The notes below the pieces were generated by a model. That model ran no database searches and was not told the origin of the DNA. It was given only the letters and a program-made list of their open reading frames with translations. 64,000 bases of DNA from Nitrospinae bacterium bin107 (GTDB lineage Bacteria; UBA8248): positions 191,001-255,000 of the forward strand of contig MPNJ01000002.1 in assembly GCA_002238965.1 (NCBI GenBank), written 5' to 3'. Below are positions 42,169 to 49,719 of this stretch, in pieces. The translations under genes were made by a program, and so were the position numbers. Position 1 is the stretch's first letter; every line of letters begins with the position of its first letter.

Positions 42169-43368
42169 TCACCTCTCCACCAGCGATATGCGCCTGTTGT
42201 ACCAGTTCATGTAGAGCGATATCAGCAGGCTGAAGGTGAGATACACCACCATGCACATGGCGATAATCTCGATGGCCTGGCCGGTCTGGTTCAGCGAGAT
42301 GCCGCCGAAGACGTTGAACAGATCGGGGTAGCCGATGGCGATGCCGAGGGATGAGTTCTTGGTCAGGTTCAGGAACTGGCTCACCAGAGGCGGCACGATG
42401 ACCCGGAGCGCCTGGGGAATGATGACGAGCCTGAGCGTCGGCCCCGGCCGCACCCCCAGGGAATAGGAGGCTTCGCGCTGGCCGCGCGAGACGGCGAGAA
42501 TGCCCGCGCGCACGATCTCGGCGATGAACGATGAGGTGTAGACAGTGAGCGCGGCCAGCGAAGCGAACAGCTCTATCTGGATTTCCAGGCCGCCCGTGAA
42601 GCGGAACCGGCCCAGTTCCGCATATTCCCAGGTCAGCGGAAAACCTGTCGCCGCCGATACCAGCAGCGGCACGCCGATGAGGACGCCGAGCGACGCCCAG
42701 AAGACGGGGAACTGCTCTCCTGTCGCGTCCTGGCGCCTGCGCGCCCATTTTTTGAGATAGGCAATCGCCGCGATGGCGACGAAAAACGAAATCAAGACCA
42801 CCACGAAGCCCGGCTGCGGAATGGGCTTCGGCATCGTGAGGCCGCGGTTATGGATATACACCGTGTCGAAAATCGGTATCGCCTTGCGCACCAGGGGCAG
42901 CGACTGAAAGACGGCGAAGTGCCAGAAAAGAAAATGCAGCAGGAGCGGCACGTTGCGCACCGACTCGATATACACCCCCACCAGTTTCGAGACCAGCCAG
43001 TTGTTCGAGAGCCTGAGCACGCCGAGAATGAAGCCCAGTATCGTGGCCAGCACGATCCCGAGAGCCGAGATAAGGAGCGTGTTCAGCAGGCCGACGATGA
43101 ATACCGCCCCGTGGGTCGAACCCGCCTCGACGGAATAGGGGATGAGCGTGAGCGGAATCTCGAAGCCCGCCGGGTTGAAGAGGAAATCGAACCCCGTCTT
43201 TATGTTGCGTTTTTCGAGATTGATGATCGTGTTGTGAATCAGGTAGGCGCCCAGGCCGATGAGAGCCAGCACGAAGGCGACCTGAAAGGCGACAGACCGG
43301 ACTTTCGGGTCGTACCACCAACTGGCGGCGCTTGGCCGCGCGCCTGCTTGTTGAGAGTCTACCGCCAT
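42169..43368 (-). CDS. aapQ: General L-amino-acid ABC transporter permease AapQ
   Basis: This 399-residue permease shows AapQ features: an N-terminal GFDFLFNPAGFEIPLTLIPY and VYIESVRNVPLLLHFLFWHF, an inserted cytoplasmic region (KKWARRRQDATGEQFPVFWA), and the C-terminal core AEIVRAGILAVSRGQREASY, SLGVRPGPTLRLVIIPQALR. It pairs with AapM to form the membrane channel. It is separated from aapJ by a strong hairpin. Confidence 0.9.
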   Translation of the reverse strand: MAVDSQQAGARPSAASWWYDPKVRSVAFQVAFVLALIGLGAYLIHNTIINLEKRNIKTGFDFLFNPAGFEIPLTLIPYSVEAGSTHGAVFIVGLLNTLLISALGIVLATILGFILGVLRLSNNWLVSKLVGVYIESVRNVPLLLHFLFWHFAVFQSLPLVRKAIPIFDTVYIHNRGLTMPKPIPQPGFVVVLISFFVAIAAIAYLKKWARRRQDATGEQFPVFWASLGVLIGVPLLVSAATGFPLTWEYAELGRFRFTGGLEIQIELFASLAALTVYTSSFIAEIVRAGILAVSRGQREASYSLGVRPGPTLRLVIIPQALRVIVPPLVSQFLNLTKNSSLGIAIGYPDLFNVFGGISLNQTGQAIEIIAMCMVVYLTFSLLISLYMNWYNRRISLVER

Positions 43369-43427
43369 ATCGAGTCCCCGGTGTGCGACTTCGCCTGCGC
43401 GGTATCTTTGCTTCGAGAACGCGCCGC

Positions 43428-43455
43428 CCGGCCCCGGGGAAATCCCCGGAGCCGG
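43428..43455. terminator. Strong intercistronic hairpin between aapJ and aapQ
   Basis: Thirteen bases (CCGGCCCCGGGGA) pair with TCCCCGGAGCCGG except for one mismatch, with a two-base loop. No T-run follows on the minus strand. Placed just after the binding-protein gene, it probably stabilises the aapJ mRNA 3' end or attenuates, giving more receptor than permease, as in many such operons. Confidence 0.6.
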
Positions 43456-43484
43456 TACGGTTTTATCTTACACGTTCAGTCGGC

Positions 43485-44510
43485 TTAACGGAATGGAGGC
43501 GAGTAGAGAATACCGCCCTTCGTCCAGAGCTGGTTGTAGCCGCGCGCAAGGCCAACGGCCGTCTTGGGGCCGATGTGGCGCTCGTAGATCTCGGAATAGT
43601 TGCCTACGCCCTTGATGACGTTGTAGGCCCAGTCTTTCGGGAGGCCGAGCATGCTGCCGAAATCGCCTTCCTGACCGAGCATGCGCTTGATCTCGGGGTT
43701 GCTCGATTTCTTCATGGCGTCGACGTTCTTGGAGGTGATGCCGAGTTCCTCGGCGACGATGAGCGCGTTGCGCACCCAGCGGGCGATGTCGCCCCACACG
43801 TTGTCACCATGACGCACGACGGGGCCGAGCGGCTCCTTCGAGATGATTTCGGGCAGAATCACGTGGTCCGCCGGGTTCTTGGGCACGGAACGCTGGGCGG
43901 CCAGGCCGGAGCGGTCCGTCGTGTAGGCGTCGCAGCGGTTGGCGGCGTAGTTCTGGCGCGCCTCGGCCGCGTCCTCGACGACGACCGATTTGAACTTCAT
44001 CTTGTTGCTGCGGAAAAAGTCCGCCAGGTTGAGCTCGGTCGTGGTTCCCGTCTGGATGCAGATCGAAGCACCGCCGAGTTCCTTGGCGCTCTTGACGCCG
44101 AGCGACTTGCGGGCGATGAAGCCCTGCCCGTCGTAGTACAATACGCCCACGAACTCGAAGCCCAGGTTCACGTCGCGCTTGAAGGTCCAGGTCGTGTTGC
44201 GCGAGAGGACGTCGATCTCACCGGATTGGAGCGCCGGGAAGCGCGTCTTGCCGGTCAGCGGCTTGTAGGTCACCTTGTCGGGATTGCCGAAAATCGCTGC
44301 GCTGATACCGCGGCAGTAATCGACGTCGAAACCTCTCCAGACGCCCTTGTCGTCGGGCGCGGAGAATCCCGTCAGGCCGGTGTTCACGCCGCAGATGAGA
44401 TTGCCGCGCTTTTTCACGGTCTCCAGCGTCGGGCTGGCGGCGAACACGGCGCTTGCGATTACCGCAACGGCGGCAAACGCGCAAACTACGGTGAACAGGT
44501 GTTTTTTCAT
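43485..44510 (-). CDS. aapJ: General L-amino-acid ABC transporter binding protein AapJ
   Basis: This is a 341-residue receptor with signal peptide (LFTVVCAFAAVAVIASAVFA). AapJ landmarks are KRGNLICGVNTGLTGFSAPD, WRGFDVDYCRGISAAIFG, GEIDVLSRNTTWTFKRD, CIQTGTTTELNLADFFR, DAYTTDRSGLAAQRSV, and the C-terminal GPKTAVGLARGYNQLWTKGG. The three cysteines (GVN-side C, YC, RCD/ICIQ) are as in the family. ATG 44510 or the GTG one codon earlier can serve; GGGAG lies upstream. First gene of aapJQMP. Confidence 0.9.
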   Translation of the reverse strand: MKKHLFTVVCAFAAVAVIASAVFAASPTLETVKKRGNLICGVNTGLTGFSAPDDKGVWRGFDVDYCRGISAAIFGNPDKVTYKPLTGKTRFPALQSGEIDVLSRNTTWTFKRDVNLGFEFVGVLYYDGQGFIARKSLGVKSAKELGGASICIQTGTTTELNLADFFRSNKMKFKSVVVEDAAEARQNYAANRCDAYTTDRSGLAAQRSVPKNPADHVILPEIISKEPLGPVVRHGDNVWGDIARWVRNALIVAEELGITSKNVDAMKKSSNPEIKRMLGQEGDFGSMLGLPKDWAYNVIKGVGNYSEIYERHIGPKTAVGLARGYNQLWTKGGILYSPPFR

Positions 44511-44761
44511 CACAATTGTCTCCCTCGTGGGCCCTCTCGGGCATCAAGAAATTGAAGAAACGTCCTCTGAAAATAAGTCTAGTGTGGAAAGAAAAAAATA
44601 GCATGATGGGGATGCTCTCACAACCTTTTTCTCTGGACTGCAGATGAATTTTTCTGAGCCTGCAGATGAAGATGCAGAATTTTCAGAATTGGCAGGAAAA
44701 TATGTCTGGTTGGTACTCTTTCGTAACCGTCACAGGGACATCAAGCAACGTTGCCGTGAAC

Positions 44762-45043
44762 TCAAGCGGATGGGCGAAGCCGAAGGCCCAGGGCGCGCAT
44801 GACCTTGAGTACGGTGGCAAACTCGGGATTCCCGCCGGGCGAAAGCGCCTTATAGAGGCTCTCCCTGCCCAGGCCGGCTTCGGCGGCGACTTTCGTTATT
44901 CCCCTGGCTCTCGCGGCGTCCCCCAGTGCCGCCGCGATGAGGGCCGGGTCGCCATCCTCGAAAGCCGCTTCGAGGTAGAGCACGATATCCTCTTTGGTCT
45001 TGAGGTGATCCGCCGCATCCCACGGTTTGGTTTGGTTTGCCAT
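44762..45043 (-). CDS. Orphan addiction-module antidote protein (HTH)
   Basis: This 93-residue protein starts at ATG 45043 (GGGAGAAAGTGAGC upstream). It has the antidote-family layout: WDAADHLKTKEDIVLYLEAA, FEDGDPALIAAALGDAARAR, helix-turn-helix GITKVAAEAGLGRESLYKAL, then SPGGNPEFATVLKVMRALGL. The partner is normally a RelE-like killer protein encoded just upstream. Here upstream DNA is a MITE-like repeat and no toxin frame exists. It is therefore an orphan antitoxin or repressor, separated by about 250 bases from aapJ. Confidence 0.83.
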   Translation of the reverse strand: MANQTKPWDAADHLKTKEDIVLYLEAAFEDGDPALIAAALGDAARARGITKVAAEAGLGRESLYKALSPGGNPEFATVLKVMRALGLRLRPSA

Positions 45044-45105
45044 GCTCACTTTCTCCCATCGTTTTCACACACGAAGACGAGATGCTAACACAATTCCCTC
45101 CTCCA

Positions 45106-45382
45106 GGGGGTTGTTGAAAAAGCCCCCCAAAGGGAAATGATGTCCAAGAGAGCGCCGCCCAATGCGGAAAGGTAGTTATGCTCTTCGTTTTTGATCGTCA
45201 TTCCGGCGCATGCCGGAATCCAGGGACTTTGCCTTTGTTTTTTTATTTCTTCCGTATTCCAGCCAGTGAGTGGGGGGATGAAAAACCGGAGTGTCGCCAT
45301 TCTCCTCGGCTCTGGATTCCGGCGTTCGCCGGAATGACGGCTTCGGCCAATTCCGAGTGAGGAGGGGTTTTTCAACAGCCCC
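45106..45382. mobile_element. MITE-like element with GTTGTTGAAAAAG inverted ends
   Basis: The left end (45106-45128) reads GGGGGTTGTTGAAAAAGCCC and the right end (45364-45382) GGGGTTTTTCAACAGCCCC, which are inverted repeats. The 277-bp unit has no gene and carries a nested CGTCATTCCGG element (45196-45339). The same ends occur at 54748 and 55014, and single ends near 1421, 11549, 45637 and 55021. Confidence 0.6.
45196..45339. repeat. Nested CGTCATTCCGG palindrome-ended element
   Basis: Ends 45196-45222 and 45313-45339 are 27-base inverted repeats with two mismatches, of the same family as 39951-40088. It lies inside the larger GTTGTTGAAAAAG element, so it inserted later or the two travel together. 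Confidence 0.65.
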
Positions 45383-45650
45383 GACAAGGGAGGTGAGGGG
45401 GTTGGTTTTGTAGAAGGACAACTCTTTGGGGTTGTTCTCCCCTCCTCGGGACTGTCCCGCAGATCGCGATCTCGGACAGACACAGAGGGCCTGTCCGCTA
45501 CAGGATGATGGCGACCAACACGTCAGGACAGGCACGGAGGCCTGTCCCTACAAAACCGTCGCGTCCAAACACGCCGTAAGGGATTCCTCTCCACCGCAGC
45601 GTAACCCTCCATGCCGCCCGCTACCGAAGCGGGCTTTTTCAACAACCCCC
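45383..45650. other. Intergenic repeat debris; no gene seen
   Basis: Contains two GGCCTGTCC hairpin repeats (near 45490 and 45530-45553) and a GGGCTTTTTCAACAACCCCC end near 45633-45652 touching the stop region of the next gene. Confidence 0.5.
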
Positions 45651-46724
45651 CTACTCCCGTATTTTCTCGATGACGCTCAGCGTCTGCGCGCCGGGGGTGG
45701 GAATCCACATGGATTTCTGGCCCTCGCCGCCGCCTACGATGAGGATGAGGGCATCCGCGTGGGTGAGGATGGGCACGGAGGCTTCGGGGTCCGTCCTGTC
45801 GACCCAGACGGGAAAGGTGGGGCCTTTCGATTTTCCCCGGACGCCCACGTGCTTCCAGGGCTTTCGCGCCTTCTCGAAGAGATAGCGCTTCACGTCCGCC
45901 TTGCTCCAGCCCGACCGCGCAATGTAGGCGGCGTGCTCGGGCGCCATGACGAGGACGGGTTCTCCCTGGGAGGAGAGATTGTTCCCGCCCAGGGTCGCCA
46001 TCGAGTCCGCATAGCCGAAGAGCAGCGCGTGGGGCTCGGTGTTGTAGTTGTCCGTGATGCAGTGGGGCGCCTCGCCGCAGGTGAGCGTCACCGTGCTCTC
46101 ATCCGGCTCAAAACCGCGCTCGACGTGATAAGGCTCCCAGGGGTTCGCGCCCTCGTTCTCGGCGATGCAGTAGGTGTATTTCCCCGGATGCGCGTGCTGG
46201 GCGCGGTCCACCTCTCCGGGAACGGCGCCTCCCAAATTGATGAGGCAAAGCCTGAGCGCGCGGCCAATCGTCGCGTTCGCCCGCCAGCCGGGGCCGAAAA
46301 GGCCGGAGCCCGAGTTGATTTTGAGACGCCTCGCAATAGGGCCGTTCACGATGATGAGCGCGGTGGCGGGGTGCGTCGTCGTCTGGCGGTGGCTGAGTCC
46401 ATAGCGCGGCTTGGTGATTGCGGAGACAGCCGCGACGACGACGGACAGGTATTCGGGCGCGCAGCCGGCCATCACGGCGTTCACCGCGATTGCGCGGACC
46501 GTCGCCACCCCCATGAGGGGAGGAACCTCGGCGATTTCCTCATCCGCCTCCCCCGGCCAGCCTGTGAGCAGGCTTTCCACGCGCTCGCGCGTGGGCGGGA
46601 CGATGGGCAGCCCGTCCGTCCAGCCGCGCTCGTAGAAATAGGCGTTCACCTCATCGAGGGAGCCTGTGACCGGCAATACCCGCCGGCCCGCCTCAGGAGA
46701 GGGGTTTTCGACGTTCACGGCCAA
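45651..46724 (-). CDS. Unknown protein, operon partner of the UGSC selenoprotein
   Basis: This 357-residue protein starts with TTG 46724 (GGGGAGGCGGAAT upstream), 12 bases after the selenoprotein stop. It begins with a WTDGLPIVPPTRERVESLLT motif (about 35-54) that I associate with UGSC gene neighbourhoods. The middle (VRAIAVNAVMAGCAPEYLSV, INSGSGLFGPGWRANATIGR, ALRLCLINLGGAVPGE) is compact and Gly-rich. The C-terminal part (DALILIVGGGEGQKSMW) is strand-like. Several Cys and His are present but form no known motif. The enzymatic role is unknown; a joint function with the selenoprotein is inferred from close linkage. Confidence 0.7.
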   Translation of the reverse strand: MAVNVENPSPEAGRRVLPVTGSLDEVNAYFYERGWTDGLPIVPPTRERVESLLTGWPGEADEEIAEVPPLMGVATVRAIAVNAVMAGCAPEYLSVVVAAVSAITKPRYGLSHRQTTTHPATALIIVNGPIARRLKINSGSGLFGPGWRANATIGRALRLCLINLGGAVPGEVDRAQHAHPGKYTYCIAENEGANPWEPYHVERGFEPDESTVTLTCGEAPHCITDNYNTEPHALLFGYADSMATLGGNNLSSQGEPVLVMAPEHAAYIARSGWSKADVKRYLFEKARKPWKHVGVRGKSKGPTFPVWVDRTDPEASVPILTHADALILIVGGGEGQKSMWIPTPGAQTLSVIEKIRE

Positions 46725-46736
46725 ATTCCGCCTCCC

Positions 46737-47342
46737 CTATTTCGGGCAAAGATTCTCAGGACCCCGGAACTTCTTCTCCGCGTATTCGGCCCGGAGTCTT
46801 TCCGGGTCGCCTGTGAGCGCGTGGACGACTTCCGGCACGATGGCGTCCGACTTGGGGTGAAGGGCTACTCTCTCGGGAGCGGCGAGCGGGTGGTCCATCT
46901 CGACGATGGGCAGGCCGCCGTAGCCCTGCCTCCTCGCTATCGCGCGCCCGCTGTGGCTGAAGCCACGGCTCACGATCACGCAGGCGGGGCTTCCCAACCT
47001 CTCGAGTTCCACCGCGTCGCGGACACTCCACGACGTGGAAGAGCCTCAGTGCCCCACGCCGACCAGAACGGCGTCGCAGCACGCGTGCAACTCCTCGATA
47101 ATTTCAGGGGATGCCGCCTGGGCGAGGTGATGCTTCCTGCGCTGGACGACCTCTTTGATGCCGAACGAGGCTCGAAGCCTCTCAAGCACCCGGTCCAGCA
47201 CCCAGTCGGAGAATTCCTTGTTGTTATCCAAAATCCCGAGAACCGCGCCTTCCAGCGCCTCCGGTCTGGGTTTCAGAGCCTCATCCGGTATCCTGGGGAT
47301 GCCCGCGGGGGAGATGACGTCCGTATATATCTCCTCGTTCAT
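46737..47342 (-). CDS. UGSC-family selenoprotein (in-frame UGA read as selenocysteine)
   Basis: Two open stretches of the minus strand are joined in one frame through a TGA at 47046-47048: CDAVLVGVGH, stop, GSSTSWSVRDAVELERLG. This matches the UGSC family motif, where U (or C) is followed by GSCTSWSVxDAVELE; here it is U-G-S-S. With selenocysteine at residue 99 the product has 201 residues, the family's usual size. The start ATG 47342 has GGGAG upstream. A stem-loop with a bulged U and GUC loop lies just after the UGA. The gene sits in an operon with a CoA-transferase, a crotonase and the DGLPIVPPT protein. Function of UGSC proteins is not established; a redox or thiol-type active site is likely. 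Confidence 0.82.
47026..47048 (-). promoter_or_regulatory. UGA selenocysteine codon with candidate SECIS hairpin
   Basis: After the TGA (47046-47048) the minus strand reads GGCTCTTCCACGTCGTGGAG. CT-CCAC pairs with GTGG-AG, leaving one unpaired T (47039) and a GTC loop (47032-47034). A bulged U plus a G-U in the apical loop are the two hallmarks of bacterial SECIS. The loop begins only about 11 bases after the UGA, short compared with most known elements. Confidence 0.45.
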
Positions 47343-47364
47343 CGGATTCTCCCGGACCGGCCCT

Positions 47365-48171
47365 CTATCTGCCCGTGAAGACGGGCTTTCTCTTCTCCAT
47401 GAACGCCGTGCGGCCTTCCTTATAGTCGGCGCTGTCGAAACATTCTTTCGAGATTCTGGCGATCATCTCGAAATCGCGGTCCGCCCCGTCTTTCACCACC
47501 TCGCCGATGGTGAGCTTGGACGCCTTGACCGAGAGCGGCGCGTTGTTCGCGATGGTGGAGGCCATATCCACCACGTAGTTCTCCAGTTCATCCACTGGCA
47601 CGACTTCATTCAACAGCCCGATTTCGAGGGCCTTCGCCGCCTGAATGCGCCGGGCGGTGAAGAGTATTTCCTTCGCCTTGGCGGGTCCCACCAAATCGAC
47701 GAGCTGCTTCAGGTTGTCGAAGCCATAGGCGATGCCCAGACGCCCGGCGGGGATGCCGAACTGCGAATCGTCCGACGCGACCCGGATGTCGGCGTTCAGC
47801 GCGATTCCCAGCCCGCCGCCCAGGCAATAGCCCTGGATCATGGCGATCAGGGGCTTTTTCATCCCCACCATGATCTCTTTGGCTTCCTCGGATATCCGCG
47901 TGTACTCGGCGGCCTGCTCGGCGTTGCTCCTGTTCTTGGCGAACTGGGAGATGTCCGCGCCCGAGACGAACGCCTTATCGCCCGCGCCCTTCATCACCAC
48001 GACGCGGATGTCGTCGTCCGCCTCGTAAGAGCCCAGTATCTCGGCGATGGCCCCCCACATCTCGAGCGAGAGCGCGTTCCTCCGCTCGGGGTTGTTGAAG
48101 ATCATCCAGCCGATGCCGCCGTCCACCTCGAAAGCCATCTTCTCCGTCGATAACTGCATTCCATGCTCCAT
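47365..48171 (-). CDS. Crotonase-superfamily (enoyl-CoA hydratase-like) protein
   Basis: This 268-residue protein has the crotonase fold: NNPERRNALSLEMWGAIAEI, AFVSGADISQFA (oxyanion-hole region), GYCLGGGLGIALNADIRVAS, and DSQFGIPAGRLGIAYGFDNL. Both positions that hold the catalytic Glu in enoyl-CoA hydratase (after GGGC and in QPEI) are not Glu here, so hydration is doubtful. Isomerase, decarboxylase or hydrolase chemistry is possible. It is 22 bases upstream of the selenoprotein and downstream of a CoA-transferase, so it likely acts on a CoA thioester made by the latter. Confidence 0.83.
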   Translation of the reverse strand: MEHGMQLSTEKMAFEVDGGIGWMIFNNPERRNALSLEMWGAIAEILGSYEADDDIRVVVMKGAGDKAFVSGADISQFAKNRSNAEQAAEYTRISEEAKEIMVGMKKPLIAMIQGYCLGGGLGIALNADIRVASDDSQFGIPAGRLGIAYGFDNLKQLVDLVGPAKAKEILFTARRIQAAKALEIGLLNEVVPVDELENYVVDMASTIANNAPLSVKASKLTIGEVVKDGADRDFEMIARISKECFDSADYKEGRTAFMEKRKPVFTGR

Positions 48172-48204
48172 ACGCTGCGCCCCCCGAGGGGGGCAGGATA
48201 GTTT

Positions 48205-49392
48205 TCAGACGATGCCCGCATCGCGCAATTGGTTTATCGCTTCCGCATCGTAGCCCATTTGATTCAAAATCTCTTCCGTATGCTCGCCCACCTCGGGCGT
48301 CGAGTTGCGCATTTTCTGCGGCGTTCGCGTGAGCTTCACCGCCTGGCCCACAATCTTGATGGGCCCTTTTTCGGGATGTTCGACCTCGGGCGACATGTTC
48401 AGCCCCTTGACCTGGGGGTCGGCGAACGTCTTGTCCACCGTGTAAATGGGCCCGCAGGGGATTCCCGCCTCGTTCAGTATGTCGATCCATTCCGCACCCG
48501 GCTTCGTTTGCGTACGCAGATTGATAGTCTCGTGCAGGACCTCTTTGTTCTCGAATCGACTGGGTACGCTCTCATAGTCCGGATTCTCTAAGAGTTCGGG
48601 CATTTCGAGAGCATGTACGAGGCGCTTCCAGAGATGCTGGGGGCCGGACTGGATGATGATCTGTCCGTCCGCGGTCTCGAAAACGCCCGCCGGCAAAAAG
48701 GTGGGGTGGTTATTCCCCTGCTGGGTCGGCACGTCCTCAAAAAGAAGGTATCTCGCGGCCTGAAAGTCCATCATCTGAATCTGGGCTTCGAGAAGCGAGG
48801 TGTGCACCCATTGACCCTCGCCCGACACTTCGCGCTCGAGCAGGGCGATCATAATCCCCTGCGCGAGCATGAAGCCCGCCGAGAGGTCGGCGAGCGGAAT
48901 GCCCACCCGCATGGGACCGCCCCCCGGCTTTCCCGTGACGGACATGAGACCGCTCAGCCCCTGGGCCGTCATGTCCAGCCCCGGCCGCTTGCGGTAGGGC
49001 CCCTCCTGCCCGAAACCGGAGATGCTCCCGTAGACGATGCGCGGGTTCACGGCTCGGCACGCCTCGTAATCCACGCCCAGGCGGTGCTTCACGTCGGGCC
49101 GGTAGTTCTCGATGACGACGTCGGCGCCTTCCACCAGGCGGAAGAATATCTCGCGGCCTTTTTCTTCGCGCAGGTTGAGTGTCATGCCTCTCTTGTTGCG
49201 GTGCAGGTTCTGCGCCTCATAGCCGCCCCGGGGTTGGGCCATGTTGTCCGAAAAACCGCTCGCGGGGGGCGCTTCTATCTTGATGACGTCCGCCCCCCAG
49301 TCCGCGAACTGGCGAACCGCCGTGGGGCCAGCCCGCGCACGGGTGAGATCCAGGACCTTGAAGCGGGAAAGGGGTAAAGAATGATTCTGCAC
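48205..49392 (-). CDS. Family III CoA-transferase (CaiB/BaiF)
   Basis: This 395-residue enzyme moves CoA between carboxylic acids. Landmarks are FKVLDLTRARAGPTAVRQFA, DWGADVIKIEAP, LHRNKRGMTLNLREEKGREI, FRLVEGADVVIENYRPDVKH, and RPGLDMTAQGLSGLMSVTGK with the catalytic-type Asp. The C-terminal half has AGIPCGPIYTVDKTFADPQV. It opens the operon CoA-transferase, crotonase, selenoprotein, partner protein. The activated acid is unknown. Confidence 0.9.
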   Translation of the reverse strand: MQNHSLPLSRFKVLDLTRARAGPTAVRQFADWGADVIKIEAPPASGFSDNMAQPRGGYEAQNLHRNKRGMTLNLREEKGREIFFRLVEGADVVIENYRPDVKHRLGVDYEACRAVNPRIVYGSISGFGQEGPYRKRPGLDMTAQGLSGLMSVTGKPGGGPMRVGIPLADLSAGFMLAQGIMIALLEREVSGEGQWVHTSLLEAQIQMMDFQAARYLLFEDVPTQQGNNHPTFLPAGVFETADGQIIIQSGPQHLWKRLVHALEMPELLENPDYESVPSRFENKEVLHETINLRTQTKPGAEWIDILNEAGIPCGPIYTVDKTFADPQVKGLNMSPEVEHPEKGPIKIVGQAVKLTRTPQKMRNSTPEVGEHTEEILNQMGYDAEAINQLRDAGIV

Positions 49393-49552
49393 GAACGCGC
49401 TCCTGTGTAAAAATTGCAGCGATTCAAGAATAAGGGAGATTTATCCGCCCATAAGGTAGCAGAATCGAGCAGGTTTGCGCAGTGCGGGAGGGAGTGAATT
49501 TCACGATTTCGAGACGTGATTCTCCCTTCGGCAACAGAGAGTGTTTTTTCTC

Positions 49553-49629
<77 letters not shown>

Positions 49630-49719
49630 ATAAGGCAGCAAGACTACCACAAGCCAATCTCGCACTGGAACCAAAGGGGGAAAAAACCAAAATGAACGGG
49701 GCCGACCGGCCCGCGTGGG

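Noticed and set aside
44666-45088. Plus-strand frame across the orphan antitoxin region as a possible toxin
   Set aside because: It is antisense to the antidote gene and has no RelE-like features.
47046-47048. Reading the TGA as a nonsense mutation or gene boundary
   Set aside because: The stop sits exactly in the U position of the UGSC motif and the frame is otherwise intact on both sides, so selenocysteine insertion explains it better. Proof needs the Sec machinery.
45426-47378. A 650-codon plus-strand frame opposite the selenoprotein operon
   Set aside because: Antisense shadow, rich in Arg, Gly and His, with no domain, while the minus strand carries recognisable families.
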